NCBI GenBank assembly: GCA_023396415.1
Contig: JAEWWJ010000073.1
Span: forward strand, 1 to 54,833
Direction of reading: 5' to 3'
Source of the DNA: Bacteroidota bacterium
Lineage (GTDB): Bacteria; Bacteroidota; Bacteroidia; Bacteroidales; F082
Length of the DNA: 54,833 bases
The translations under genes were made by a program, and so were the position numbers. The notes under the pieces were generated by a model that saw nothing but the letters and a program-made list of their open reading frames with translations, made no database searches and was not told the DNA's origin. The first letter of the stretch is position 1. Each line of letters opens with the position of its first letter. This document shows positions 26,501 through 34,725 of the stretch, in pieces.

Positions 26501-28116
26501 GGGCCAGCTTTACTTCGTTTGACACAGAAAGCGGTTACGACAAACTCTTTATTTACAACGGACCCAACGCCAGTGCGCCCGAAGTTACCGGAAGTCCTTT
26601 CACAGGCACCACAAGCCCGGGAGTAATTACAGCCATGAACGCCTCCGGTGCATTGACCTTTAAGTTTACTTCCGATGGCTCGGTTACCAAACCGGGATGG
26701 GTAGCCAACATCAGTTGTTATGCAGCTACCACAGTTCCTTCATGTGCAACCAACCCAATTCCTGCCGACAATGCCACCAATGTAGGTGTTGCCAACCTCT
26801 TAACTTGGACTGCACAAGATGCAACCAGCTATGATGTTTATTTTGGCATCTCGCCCAATCCTGCATTCGCAGCCACCGTTGAGGTGAACCAATATGCAGC
26901 AGTTATGTCACCAAATACCACTTACTACTGGAAAGTTGTTCCGAAGAATCAATTTGGTCCTGCAACAGGATGCCCGGTTTGGTCGTTCACTACCGGTGGC
27001 CCCGAATATCTGATGTCGAACACCACAGTAACTGTAAACAATGGAATGTTTTATGATACCGGAGGTTCGACCGGAAGTTATGGCAGCAATGAAAACATCA
27101 CCATGACGTTTATGCCTGCCGCTGCCGGATCGCCCTTGAAGTTTACCTTTAGTGCCTTTGAAGTAGAGAACAACTATGATAAGTTGTATATTTACAACGG
27201 CCCCGATGTCAACGCACCTGCTATCATCGGAAGTCCTTTCACCGGAACAATAAGCCCGGGAACGATTACTTCATCTCATCCCACCGGTGCCATTACCTTT
27301 AAGTTTACCTCCGACAATTCGGTAGTTAAAACAGGCTGGGCTGCTTCGTTCATGGTAATGGGCGAACTCGCGATTGCGCCTGTTGCTACACCTGCTGAAA
27401 TATGTCAAGGTAGCTCAACTGCCTTAAATGCAAACACCACCGGCGGAAGCGGAAACTACACATATCTATGGTCGCCTGCCGAAGGGTTAAGCAACCCAAC
27501 CATTGCCAATCCAGTTGCAACACCTTCGCAAACTACAACTTACAGTGTAGTTGTAAGCGATGGAACAAATCAAGTAACCGGTCAAGTGGTTGTTACCGTA
27601 ATGCCCGCAGCACCGGTTAACATTGGCCCCGATCAAACCATGTGTTTGTGGCAAACCGTTGTGCTCGATGCTACCATGGCCGGTGCCGCTTCTTACCTAT
27701 GGACACCCGGAAACTCCACCAACCCCACCATGTCGTGTTATGGTCATGAAATGGGTGCCGGCACACATGAAATTGGTGTGACTGTAACCTATGCCAACGG
27801 TTGTGTTGTTTCCGATCAAGTGTTGATGACAGTTGAAGTTTGTGCCTCGATAGGCGAAAACAGTAAAGAACTGAAACTGGTCTTACATCCAAACCCGGCT
27901 ACCAACGTGCTTAACATTCAACTGAATGGAAATGCTGAAAATGTTACATACCATTTGCTCAACTACCAAGGACAAGTGATCTACAGCAGCAACAACCTCC
28001 AAGTTGATGGTCTTTATCAGCAACAGCTCGATCTTTCAACTTACGCAAAAGGCATTTACTACTTGCGGTTAAACAGCGGAAAGAACGCGATTGTAAGGAA
28101 AGTTGTGATACAATAA
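23569..28116 (+). CDS. Lysine-gingipain (Kgp)-like C25 peptidase with CUB domains and type A T9SS sorting domain
   Basis: A 1515-residue secreted cysteine protease. It has a signal peptide (about 1-29, ending SFAQ), a gingipain propeptide (about 40-240) and a C25 catalytic domain (about 250-625). His452 (NYTAH), Cys485 (AIGNCC) and Asp524 (YWFED) fall at the spacing of Kgp His444, Cys477 and the Lys-selecting Asp516. Neighbouring segments TGCY, TDLYY and YIGSSPSSYW also follow Kgp. A Cys replaces the Gly after the catalytic His. Then come an IgSF-like domain with SYVAISKDGVLHG, CARDB-like domains, two CUB domains (about 934-1049 and 1145-1267) around a fibronectin-like domain, PKD-like modules and a type A sorting domain (about 1437-1515; LHPNPATNVLNI). 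Lys specificity is inference from the pocket residue. It is followed by an Rgp-like gene. Confidence 0.9.
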   Translation: MMKNDVRFGRVKASMILLMVLLAGFQSFAQTIDLGRTTGQVQVLDDNFSKTKVNYTFSTINAFTVESSRGVFDEIQIPGTYAIGGLGTPKLPASKQLIEVPFGAEVSVKVLNYTVSEYKLSDFGISNLLMPVQPSIRKDQTADEVPFEYDTKLYQKDAFVTHELASIEVLGVMRSYRLARLTVAPVSYNPVQGIVRVYNDVEVEVTYANSDKSLTDYIKSSTYSPYFESLKSKLLNGSTRDYPQHPDLTKYPIKMLIVSDRMFETDLQPYIDWKKKKGFKVIVAYTDVIGTTYNQIQTWVHAQYNAATPQDPAPSFIVFVGDTPQIPAIQGSSSAKMTDLYYGSVDGDVFPEMYYGRLSARNSGQLVPQLEKIMYYEKYQFSDPTYLNDATLIAGADGNWNPKVGQPAIHYATQNYYNAAHGFTNVNAYLNNYTGCYDPARIAVGFINYTAHCSETSWGDPNLSQTAVNAFTNQNKYPLAIGNCCLAADFGYAECIGETWMRAPNKGAVTYIGSSPSSYWFEDFYWAVGAFPLQGTNNGYVPTFQETTWGAYDASFVSDYVSAAGIMTVGNLAVTEVHAQGYPSHSSVIYYWQAYNVLGDPSIVIYHSEGDDNVVAHMPILPIGLNTYEVTALPGSYVAISKDGVLHGAALVGPTGVVEVPITPVLSSGNVDIVVTKPQYKPYMVQVPAAALVGPYVVLDSYIINDAAGNNNGLADYGETIPLHITLKNVGADPSAAVTVTISGTDAYVTRTSAATSTFPAIAAGATATVNNAFTFAIANMVPDQHMASFPLSLTDGSATWESTLRITVQAPVLEISNELLVIDNATGNGDGILDPGETANIRVIVKNTGHSAINNIATTMVSTDAMLTVNTATVNHATLNGQAQAELLFNVTASANSSIGYPVNLNLSTTAGPSGVYTAQQTATVVIGLIPDYLMTNGSATTCVGTFYDSGGANGAYGSNESFVFTFNPTTAGAMIRASFTSFDTESGYDKLFIYNGPNASAPEVTGSPFTGTTSPGVITAMNASGALTFKFTSDGSVTKPGWVANISCYAATTVPSCATNPIPADNATNVGVANLLTWTAQDATSYDVYFGISPNPAFAATVEVNQYAAVMSPNTTYYWKVVPKNQFGPATGCPVWSFTTGGPEYLMSNTTVTVNNGMFYDTGGSTGSYGSNENITMTFMPAAAGSPLKFTFSAFEVENNYDKLYIYNGPDVNAPAIIGSPFTGTISPGTITSSHPTGAITFKFTSDNSVVKTGWAASFMVMGELAIAPVATPAEICQGSSTALNANTTGGSGNYTYLWSPAEGLSNPTIANPVATPSQTTTYSVVVSDGTNQVTGQVVVTVMPAAPVNIGPDQTMCLWQTVVLDATMAGAASYLWTPGNSTNPTMSCYGHEMGAGTHEIGVTVTYANGCVVSDQVLMTVEVCASIGENSKELKLVLHPNPATNVLNIQLNGNAENVTYHLLNYQGQVIYSSNNLQVDGLYQQQLDLSTYAKGIYYLRLNSGKNAIVRKVVIQ

Positions 28117-28136
28117 CCCCTTTTTAAAGCAATTAG

Positions 28137-28175
28137 ACTGCTCCAAAAGTAAATTTCAACTACTTTTGGAGTAGT
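28137..28175 (+). terminator. Strong hairpin between the two gingipain-like genes
   Basis: The arms 28137-28151 (actgctccaaaagta) and 28161-28175 pair over 15 bases with one G-T wobble and a 9-base loop. The hairpin lies 20 bases after the Kgp-like stop and 24 bases before the Rgp-like ATG. The bases after it (tattatttaataatt) are AT-rich but lack a clean T run. It may act as an attenuator or an mRNA-stabilising 3' end instead of a full terminator. Confidence 0.5.
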
Positions 28176-28198
28176 TATTATTTAATAATTCCAATAAT

Positions 28199-31100
28199 AT
28201 GAAGCGATTTACTCTTTTATTTTCAGTGATTTTATTATCACTCTTTTCTTTTGCGGGTGAATGGACGCCCATCAATGGCCAAATGCCGGGTCCTATTCAA
28301 TACAAAGTGATTGAAGCCAATGAAACACATACTGTTGTTCGGTTTAACCTCAATGGTTTTTACACCAACACAGTGGTTACCCCTCAAGGCAAAGCCTCTA
28401 TCATCAGTGTGCCTAAAATGGTATCACTGAGCGAAGTAGGAGCCCCTAATTTGCCCAAATACGCCATTTCGACCATCATTGGCGACAATGATTTGATGGA
28501 TGCAAAAGTAGTTTCTTCAGCTTACACCGATTTTCACGGTATAAGCATCGCTCCCTCAAAAGGCGATTTTTCGAGAAAAATTGATCCTGAAACAGTTCCA
28601 TATACTTATGGAAGTGCTTACAGCCAAAACAGCTTTTACCCGGCCACCAACGTTGAGCTACAAGAAGCTTATATTCTGAGAAACTTCAGAGGGCAAGCAG
28701 CAACGATCATGCCTTTTGCCTACAACCCTATAACAAAAACCCTGCGCGTATATCATGACATCACCATCGAAATATTTAAAGAAGGTGTTGGCGGAGCGAA
28801 TGTTTTACAGCGCAAATCGAATGTGATTAAAGAAGACATGGAGTTCGATCAGTTGTATCAACATCAATTTGTGAATTATAATGCCGCCCAAAGCCGCTAT
28901 CCAATTTTAAGCGAACAAGGCAAGTTACTGATCATCAGCCACGGGCCATATATGGCAGCTATGGCTCCATTTGTTGAATGGAAAAAAACAATCGGTCGCG
29001 AAACTGAAATTGTAGATGTAGCAACCATCGGCACAACCCCCGATGCCATCAAAACATTTATTACCAACTACTATAACACCAATGGATTGACCTACCTTTT
29101 GCTGGTTGGCGACCATCAACATGTTCCCAGCTACAACAACTCCAGTTCGGGTGGTTATAGCGACAACTATTATGCATATTTGGCCGGTAACGATTCCTAC
29201 AACGAGCTTTTTGTCGGTCGTTTTTCAGCCGAATCAGTTGACCACGTGAACACACAAGTTCAAAAAGTAATTACCTACGAGCGCGACCTCAACCAAACAG
29301 CCACATGGCTGAACATTGGCACCGGTATTGCCCGCAACGAAGGTTCCGGCAACGGTCACAATGGTGGTGAAGCCGATTATGTGCACATGAACTATATCCG
29401 CGACACTTTGCTCAATTACACCTACGCCACCGTTCATCAAGAGTACGACGGAGGAGTACCCGGTATTACGAATACCACTGCGGCTCAAATTTCGTCGCGC
29501 ATTAACGCCGGAACAAGCATCATCAACTATTGCAACCACGGCTCGCAAAACAGTTGGAGCGTTGCCGGTTATGCCACCTCCGATGTGAATAACCTCACCA
29601 ATACCGACCGTTGGCCTATTATTTGGGCTGTAGCTTGCGACAATGGCAGGTTCACCAATGGCTCTTGCTTTGCTGAAACTTGGATGCGCGCAACAAAAAA
29701 CGGTCAGCCAACAGGCGCCATTGCTACCATGATGAGCTGGATTTCGCAACCTTGGCAACCCCCAATGACAGGTCAAGACGAAATGGTGACCATCTTATCC
29801 GAATCCTACGCCAACAACATCAAGCGTACATTTGGAGGGAACTCTACCAGCGGAAGCATGAAAATGGTTGACCTCCATGGAACATCGGGAAGAAGCACGC
29901 ACGACACTTGGATTATGTTTGGCGATCCTTCGCTCACCCTGCGCACGGCACCACCCGTGGCCATGAACGTGAGCCATATGCCTACGATCTTCCTTGGTAT
30001 GACTGAGTTTACTGTTAATGCCGATGCCGAAGGTGCTTTGGTTGCACTTACCATCAATGGTGAAATTCTTGGAACAGGAACAATATCTGGAGGCACAACA
30101 ACAATTTCTTTCCCCGCCATTAACAATGTGGGCGTATTGAAAATTGCTGTTTTTGGTTATAATAAAGTTACCTATCTGCAAGATATTGAAATCATTCCGG
30201 CTTCCGGACCTTTTATCGCTTATGTTTCAGCTACCGTTAATGGTGCAGTCAACAACCAAATCCATTACGGACAAGATGTAAGCCTTGGTATTCAGTTGCG
30301 CAATCTTGGTATCGCTAACGCCACCAATATTACTGCCACTTTAAGCACTACATCACCTTTTGTTACCATTACCGATGCCACACAAAGTTATGGCACAATG
30401 ACTCCAGATCAAGTGATGACCATCACCGATGCTTTTGCACTCAGCCTCAGCAACGAAGTGCCTAACAACACTCCACTCACCTTCTCATTACTCATCACCG
30501 CCGATGAAGGAACATGGGAAAACAACTTCAATATGAATGCTTTAGCTCCTTCATTTACGGTTGGTGACTTTATTGTAAACGACCAAAGCGGAAACGGTAA
30601 CGGACGTTTAGACCCGGGAGAAACTGCAACCATTAAGGTATCTTTCACCAATAGTGGTTTGAGCCAAGCCAACGATGCCATTGCGCACCTTGTTTTCAAC
30701 TCAAGTTACATCACTGTGAACACCGGAACATTTGAAGCCGTAACCGTTGCACCTGACCAAACCCTTGAAGCGTCCTTCAACATTACAGTAAGTGGCGCTA
30801 CCCCTATCGGACAAGCCATTGTTTTTAATTTTGATGTTGCTGCCGGCGCTTATCAAGCCGCGAAAGAATTCAGCACCAAAATCGGAATCATCCTCGAAGG
30901 CTTCGAAACAGGCGATTTCACTGCCTTTGATTGGACCTCAGGCGGCGTTACCCCATGGGTGATCACCAACACAGGTGCCTTTGAAGGAACTTACGCTGCC
31001 AAATCAGGCTCCATTACCAACAACCAAACTACCCAACTTATTTTACAGTATGAAGTAAGTGTCAACGATAGTATTTCATTCTATCGTAAAGTTTCTTCCG

Positions 31101-32623
31101 AATCAGGATATGACTTTATGCGTTTCTATATTGATAACGTAAAAGTGGGCGAATGGGCCGGAGAAATTGCTTGGAGCAAAGTGGGCTATGCTGTTACAAC
31201 TGGCACTCATACCTTTAAATGGGAGTTTATGAAAGATGTGAGCGTGGCCGGTGGATCCGATTGTGCTTGGGTTGACTTCATCACCCTTCCGGCTACAATT
31301 ACTACCAACGGCTGGGCAGGCAACAATGCTGAAATCTGCGAAGGAAACACCTTCCAAATTAACGCTACAGCGGCAAACTACACAAGTCTTAGCTGGACTA
31401 CCTCCGGAACCGGAACTTTCAGCAATACTTCGATCTTGAACCCTATTTACACCCCAAGTTTGGCTGACATTGCAGCCGGAAATGTGGTTTTAAAACTCAC
31501 CGTTAACGGAAGCACAACAACCATTGAAAGCCAAATGACGCTGAACATACATCACAGTCCTGAAGCGTTTGCCGGCGAAACCACTGCCATCTGCCACGGA
31601 AATAATATCGAACTTGTTGCATCTGATGCCAGCAATTACAGCGCGTTGTTATGGTCAACATCAGGCGATGGTACTTTCAGCGATGCCACCCTAATGCACC
31701 CCGTTTATAGTCCCGGCGCTACCGACATGGCCTCCGGCATGGCCGCACTTACCTTAACCGCTGAAGGAAATGGCGGATGCGCAGCAGCCTCACACGCCAT
31801 TGAATTAACCATCAACGCTTTACCAACAGCTACCATCTCGGGCGATCAAACCATCTGCGAAGGACAAAGTGCAACTTTAACCTTTGAATTGACAGGTAGC
31901 GCACCATGGATCATCACTTTAGCTGATATGGATCCGGTGAACGCAACAGCCACACCAATGGTTCTTGAATTAACTCCTTACTCCGGATCAACTTATACCT
32001 TAATTTCCGTTGAAGATGGAAACAATTGTGCCAATGAAGCTTCCGGACAAGCTGTTATTACCATGAACACTGCTCCTTTAGCACCGATGACTCCATCAGC
32101 GCCTGATACCGTTGACCATGCCTTTGTGCAACAAAGCAACGTGAGTATTGAAACCGTTGCCGATGCCACCTCCTACAACTGGATGATTGAACCCGAAGCA
32201 GCCGGAACCATTGCGGGCAACGAAACCAACGCTGTGGTAAGCTGGAACAGCAATTTTATCGGCACTGCCACCATCAAAGCAGCAGCAATTAATCTTTGCG
32301 GCCAAAGCAGTTGGTCGGTTGCCGCTGAAGTGATCGTAAAAAGCACTGTTGGATTAAATGAAAATGGGGCTTTGGGCCTTCGCCTGTATCCCAATCCAAC
32401 TTCAGGAAGCTTCACGCTTCAGCTCAACAGCTTACAGCAAAAACAATTGAATATTCGTGTTACCAACGTTGTTGGCGAGCTGGTGTATTCCGAAACTCTT
32501 GAATCAAAAGCCGGATTGAACAACAAAATCCTGAATCTTGAACAACTTCCCAACGGAGTTTATATGGTTATTGTTGAAAACGGAGCCACCGTTTCAACAC
32601 AACGCCTCACCATTAGGAAATAA
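28199..32623 (+). CDS. Arginine-gingipain (Rgp)-like C25 peptidase with cleaved-adhesin domain and type A T9SS sorting domain
   Basis: A 1474-residue secreted cysteine protease. It has a signal peptide (1-19), a propeptide (about 30-235) and a C25 catalytic domain (about 236-585). His447 (NYCNHGS) and Cys480 (WAVACDNG) are 33 residues apart, as in RgpB His211 and Cys244. Asp393 (GGEAD) and Glu381 align with the RgpB Arg-pocket residues Asp163 and Glu152. The segments GQDEM, NNIKRTFGG and DTWIMFGDPSL also follow Rgp. After the catalytic domain come an IgSF-like domain, two CARDB-like domains with GNGNGRLDPGETA, a cleaved-adhesin/MAM-like jelly roll (about 900-1035; GTHTFKWEFMKD, DCAWVDF), further Ig-like repeats and a type A sorting domain (about 1395-1474; LYPNPTSGSF). 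Arg specificity is inferred from these residues. Confidence 0.9.
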   Translation: MKRFTLLFSVILLSLFSFAGEWTPINGQMPGPIQYKVIEANETHTVVRFNLNGFYTNTVVTPQGKASIISVPKMVSLSEVGAPNLPKYAISTIIGDNDLMDAKVVSSAYTDFHGISIAPSKGDFSRKIDPETVPYTYGSAYSQNSFYPATNVELQEAYILRNFRGQAATIMPFAYNPITKTLRVYHDITIEIFKEGVGGANVLQRKSNVIKEDMEFDQLYQHQFVNYNAAQSRYPILSEQGKLLIISHGPYMAAMAPFVEWKKTIGRETEIVDVATIGTTPDAIKTFITNYYNTNGLTYLLLVGDHQHVPSYNNSSSGGYSDNYYAYLAGNDSYNELFVGRFSAESVDHVNTQVQKVITYERDLNQTATWLNIGTGIARNEGSGNGHNGGEADYVHMNYIRDTLLNYTYATVHQEYDGGVPGITNTTAAQISSRINAGTSIINYCNHGSQNSWSVAGYATSDVNNLTNTDRWPIIWAVACDNGRFTNGSCFAETWMRATKNGQPTGAIATMMSWISQPWQPPMTGQDEMVTILSESYANNIKRTFGGNSTSGSMKMVDLHGTSGRSTHDTWIMFGDPSLTLRTAPPVAMNVSHMPTIFLGMTEFTVNADAEGALVALTINGEILGTGTISGGTTTISFPAINNVGVLKIAVFGYNKVTYLQDIEIIPASGPFIAYVSATVNGAVNNQIHYGQDVSLGIQLRNLGIANATNITATLSTTSPFVTITDATQSYGTMTPDQVMTITDAFALSLSNEVPNNTPLTFSLLITADEGTWENNFNMNALAPSFTVGDFIVNDQSGNGNGRLDPGETATIKVSFTNSGLSQANDAIAHLVFNSSYITVNTGTFEAVTVAPDQTLEASFNITVSGATPIGQAIVFNFDVAAGAYQAAKEFSTKIGIILEGFETGDFTAFDWTSGGVTPWVITNTGAFEGTYAAKSGSITNNQTTQLILQYEVSVNDSISFYRKVSSESGYDFMRFYIDNVKVGEWAGEIAWSKVGYAVTTGTHTFKWEFMKDVSVAGGSDCAWVDFITLPATITTNGWAGNNAEICEGNTFQINATAANYTSLSWTTSGTGTFSNTSILNPIYTPSLADIAAGNVVLKLTVNGSTTTIESQMTLNIHHSPEAFAGETTAICHGNNIELVASDASNYSALLWSTSGDGTFSDATLMHPVYSPGATDMASGMAALTLTAEGNGGCAAASHAIELTINALPTATISGDQTICEGQSATLTFELTGSAPWIITLADMDPVNATATPMVLELTPYSGSTYTLISVEDGNNCANEASGQAVITMNTAPLAPMTPSAPDTVDHAFVQQSNVSIETVADATSYNWMIEPEAAGTIAGNETNAVVSWNSNFIGTATIKAAAINLCGQSSWSVAAEVIVKSTVGLNENGALGLRLYPNPTSGSFTLQLNSLQQKQLNIRVTNVVGELVYSETLESKAGLNNKILNLEQLPNGVYMVIVENGATVSTQRLTIRK

Positions 32624-32640
32624 TCCTGATTCGACCCTAA

Positions 32641-32677
32641 AAAAAGCAGGTGCCTCATCGAGACACCTGCTTTTTTT
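32641..32677. terminator. Bidirectional terminator between the Rgp-like and phhA genes
   Basis: The arms aaaaaagcaggtg (32641-32653) and cacctgctttttt (32665-32677) are perfect complements, with ctc/gag able to pair further inside. A-tract and T-tract flank the GC-rich core, so it can stop transcription from both sides. It serves the convergent protease and phenylalanine hydroxylase genes, and the hydroxylase stop codon overlaps its right edge. Confidence 0.9.
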
Positions 32678-34409
32678 ATAGAGTCATAATTTTCAACCCT
32701 CTACTGATAAGCCCTTCAAGATGAGGTTTCTCACGTTTTAGTCGTGTAAGATCATCCAATAATGTGGCTATCATTGGGCCGTTTGAAGAATGCTGCAACA
32801 AAAGCTCAAGTGTTTCAAGCAGCAGCAACCACTCATGCGGAAAGCTTTGGCGGATGGTTTGAGCCAGCTGCACTACGGCATCATCCTGATGATTCAAACT
32901 ACGGTATTGCCTCACGAGACCGTATGTTTTGTGCAGTTTCTTTTGGACTTCGTCATGCACAATTTGATGGGTTTTTTCTTTAGGTAAAGGATATTTTAAT
33001 CCAAAAGCCTTGGCATCGGCAGGTCCGGTATAAGCCGAAACAATGGATTCGCCAACAGCCATATCAAACACACCCCACGAGGGTTCAAACAGAATTTGGT
33101 CTTGGTACCGCACTTCACATTCGGTGAAAGAAAGCATCAACAATTTCCCTTCCTTGCGGAGGGTAGATTTCAACACGCCCCGCACTTTTACCCCCGATTC
33201 AAATTCAAAATCACTGACCTGACCTTGAACAACACCTATTGTTTTAAGGTCGGCGTCAGTGAGAAAGCGAGGTGGCTTTAAGGTTCCTTTGATGCTTCCG
33301 ATGGGTGCGCCAAAGCCATGGGTGTGCGTTTCCTTTCCGTGACCCGGAAGGACTTCGTTTTTGTGGCTTAGAATAGTTGGACCGGTTGTTTTGAGGTAGG
33401 CCGGCATATTTTGGTGCAAAATATAATCGGTGAAAACCCCTGAAACCTGAAGCTCAGAACTATACACGCAAGTAGCCACAGAACCCGATTCCACAGCTTT
33501 TAAGATTGCTTCCACACCTCCTTTCCGCAATGCCATGCGCTCAGCAAAGCTGTCTAACACGTCGGTGAGATAAGCAAAATCGGGCGTAACAAACAGCTGT
33601 GGTTGCGGCTTGGTGATGTCGAAATTGTAGTAAACAGCATCAATATTATAAGGAAGCTTGGTAATTTTGTCGCTTAAAGCACTAGCACTCTCGCCAATGG
33701 ACGACAGCAAACCGGCTCCATAAATCTTTGGATTTTTCAAATCGCCAACCAAGCCATATTCCACTGTCCACCAATGAAGGTTGCGGATGTATGCCATCTC
33801 TGAGGGAATTCCCAAGGCCTGTTCTTTGGCTTCGAGCAATTGCTCAGCCACAACAATTTGTTCGGGAGAAATATGTGGATCGGCTTTGAGTATGGAAAGA
33901 TAGCGGATTGCTTCGTACAACTCGTAATCGGCTGCCGACGAAAAGGCCTTTGAACCAATCTCGCCAAAGTACCGCAAATAGGCTGCATACTCTTCATCGG
34001 CAATGATGGGGGCATGACCCGCAGCCTCGTGAATGATATCGGGTGCGGGAGTGTATTCTAACTGATCCATCGGACGAATATCAGCAGCAATCACCAACAC
34101 ATTATACGCCTGAAACTCCATAAAAGCTGCGGGCGGGATGAATCCATCCACGGTAACAGCTGCCCATCCAATCTTTTTTAAGATGTCATTCATTGTTTGA
34201 ATGTCGGGAATCTGTTCAATGCTGATACCCGTTTTTGCCAAACCGTTTGAGTAGGCATGATGGGCTTTATTGCGCAAAAAGTCAACATTTTGCCGCATTA
34301 CAAACCTCCAAATCGCATGATCCTGAAATGTATAGCTGTTGTATGGCTTTTCTATCACCAGATCAAATAAGTGCTGGGGTAGCCGATCTAAAACGGGGTT
34401 ATTATACAT
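32676..34409 (-). CDS. phhA: Phenylalanine 4-hydroxylase, long Bacteroidota form
   Basis: A tetrahydrobiopterin- and iron-dependent aromatic amino acid hydroxylase, most likely converting Phe to Tyr and so feeding the homogentisate operon about 9 kb away. The catalytic core has VTVDGFIPPAAFMEFQ, YTPAPDIIHEAAGHAPI (the two iron His in HEAAGH) and WWTVEYGL (the iron Glu). After the core, about 300 residues follow with no family motif that I recognise, whereas proteobacterial PhhA is only about 260-300 residues in total. I place the start at the ATG at 34409 (MYNNPVLDRLPQHLF), which fits the family N-terminus and leaves room for the -7 element at 34442-34449. In-frame ATG 34430 and TTG 34439 lie too close to that element. 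Tyr or Trp hydroxylation cannot be excluded. Confidence 0.88.
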   Translation of the reverse strand: MYNNPVLDRLPQHLFDLVIEKPYNSYTFQDHAIWRFVMRQNVDFLRNKAHHAYSNGLAKTGISIEQIPDIQTMNDILKKIGWAAVTVDGFIPPAAFMEFQAYNVLVIAADIRPMDQLEYTPAPDIIHEAAGHAPIIADEEYAAYLRYFGEIGSKAFSSAADYELYEAIRYLSILKADPHISPEQIVVAEQLLEAKEQALGIPSEMAYIRNLHWWTVEYGLVGDLKNPKIYGAGLLSSIGESASALSDKITKLPYNIDAVYYNFDITKPQPQLFVTPDFAYLTDVLDSFAERMALRKGGVEAILKAVESGSVATCVYSSELQVSGVFTDYILHQNMPAYLKTTGPTILSHKNEVLPGHGKETHTHGFGAPIGSIKGTLKPPRFLTDADLKTIGVVQGQVSDFEFESGVKVRGVLKSTLRKEGKLLMLSFTECEVRYQDQILFEPSWGVFDMAVGESIVSAYTGPADAKAFGLKYPLPKEKTHQIVHDEVQKKLHKTYGLVRQYRSLNHQDDAVVQLAQTIRQSFPHEWLLLLETLELLLQHSSNGPMIATLLDDLTRLKREKPHLEGLISRGLKIMTL

Positions 34410-34441
34410 AGCATTGTTATTTAGAATCATTTTAAACAACC

Positions 34442-34449
34442 CAAAAATA
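34442..34449 (-). promoter_or_regulatory. Likely -7 element of phhA
   Basis: On the minus strand this reads TATTTTTG, a match to TAnnTTTG. Transcription would start near 34437, giving a leader of about 28 bases to the ATG at 34409. That supports this start over the upstream alternatives. Confidence 0.45.
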
Positions 34450-34685
34450 AGAAAACCTTATTAACCTATTGGTTTTTATGTGGTTTTTTAACGAAAATTT
34501 GAAAATATGAATGTATTCCGACCGCTCGATTTTTGATTGTCCTCTAACAAAATGATCCACAAAGAAAAAACATCCGAAAATGTACCAAATCGGAGAAAGC
34601 TTTTCAAAAACATTGAATAAAAAAAATCGAGTAAAATAATTTGAAAAATATATTTCTAAACCGATTTACCAGTCGAGGCATTTAC
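34450..34685. other. Intergenic region between divergent phhA and susC-like genes
   Basis: This is the inner part of the roughly 315-base AT-rich gap between the phhA and susC-like starts, with one -7-like motif at each edge pointing outwards. A 10-base repeat ctcgattttt recurs in inverted orientation about 90 bases away, too far apart for a compact hairpin. No gene, RNA or other repeat was seen. Regulatory sites for either operon could be here but cannot be named. Confidence 0.4.
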
Positions 34686-34693
34686 TATTTTTG
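34686..34693 (+). promoter_or_regulatory. Likely -7 element of the SusCD/PNGase-like operon
   Basis: The octamer tatttttg matches TAnnTTTG, 33 bases before the ATG at 34726. A degenerate TTTA at about 34665 could be the -33 element. Confidence 0.45.
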
Positions 34694-34725
34694 TTGAACA
34701 CTCCTTGAATCGTAAACATATTTTT

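Noticed and set aside
23569..32623. Recent duplication as origin of the two C25 protease genes
   Set aside because: The catalytic domains follow different gingipain types and the C-terminal halves have different domains (CUB versus cleaved-adhesin), so a recent duplication does not fit.
34525..34632. Inverted copies of ctcgattttt about 90 bases apart upstream of susC
   Set aside because: Ten AT-rich bases at this distance can arise by chance; no compact hairpin or second copy elsewhere supports an operator.
34705..34725. TTG start for the SusC-like protein
   Set aside because: The ATG at 34726 sits directly before a standard signal peptide; the extra seven residues add nothing.
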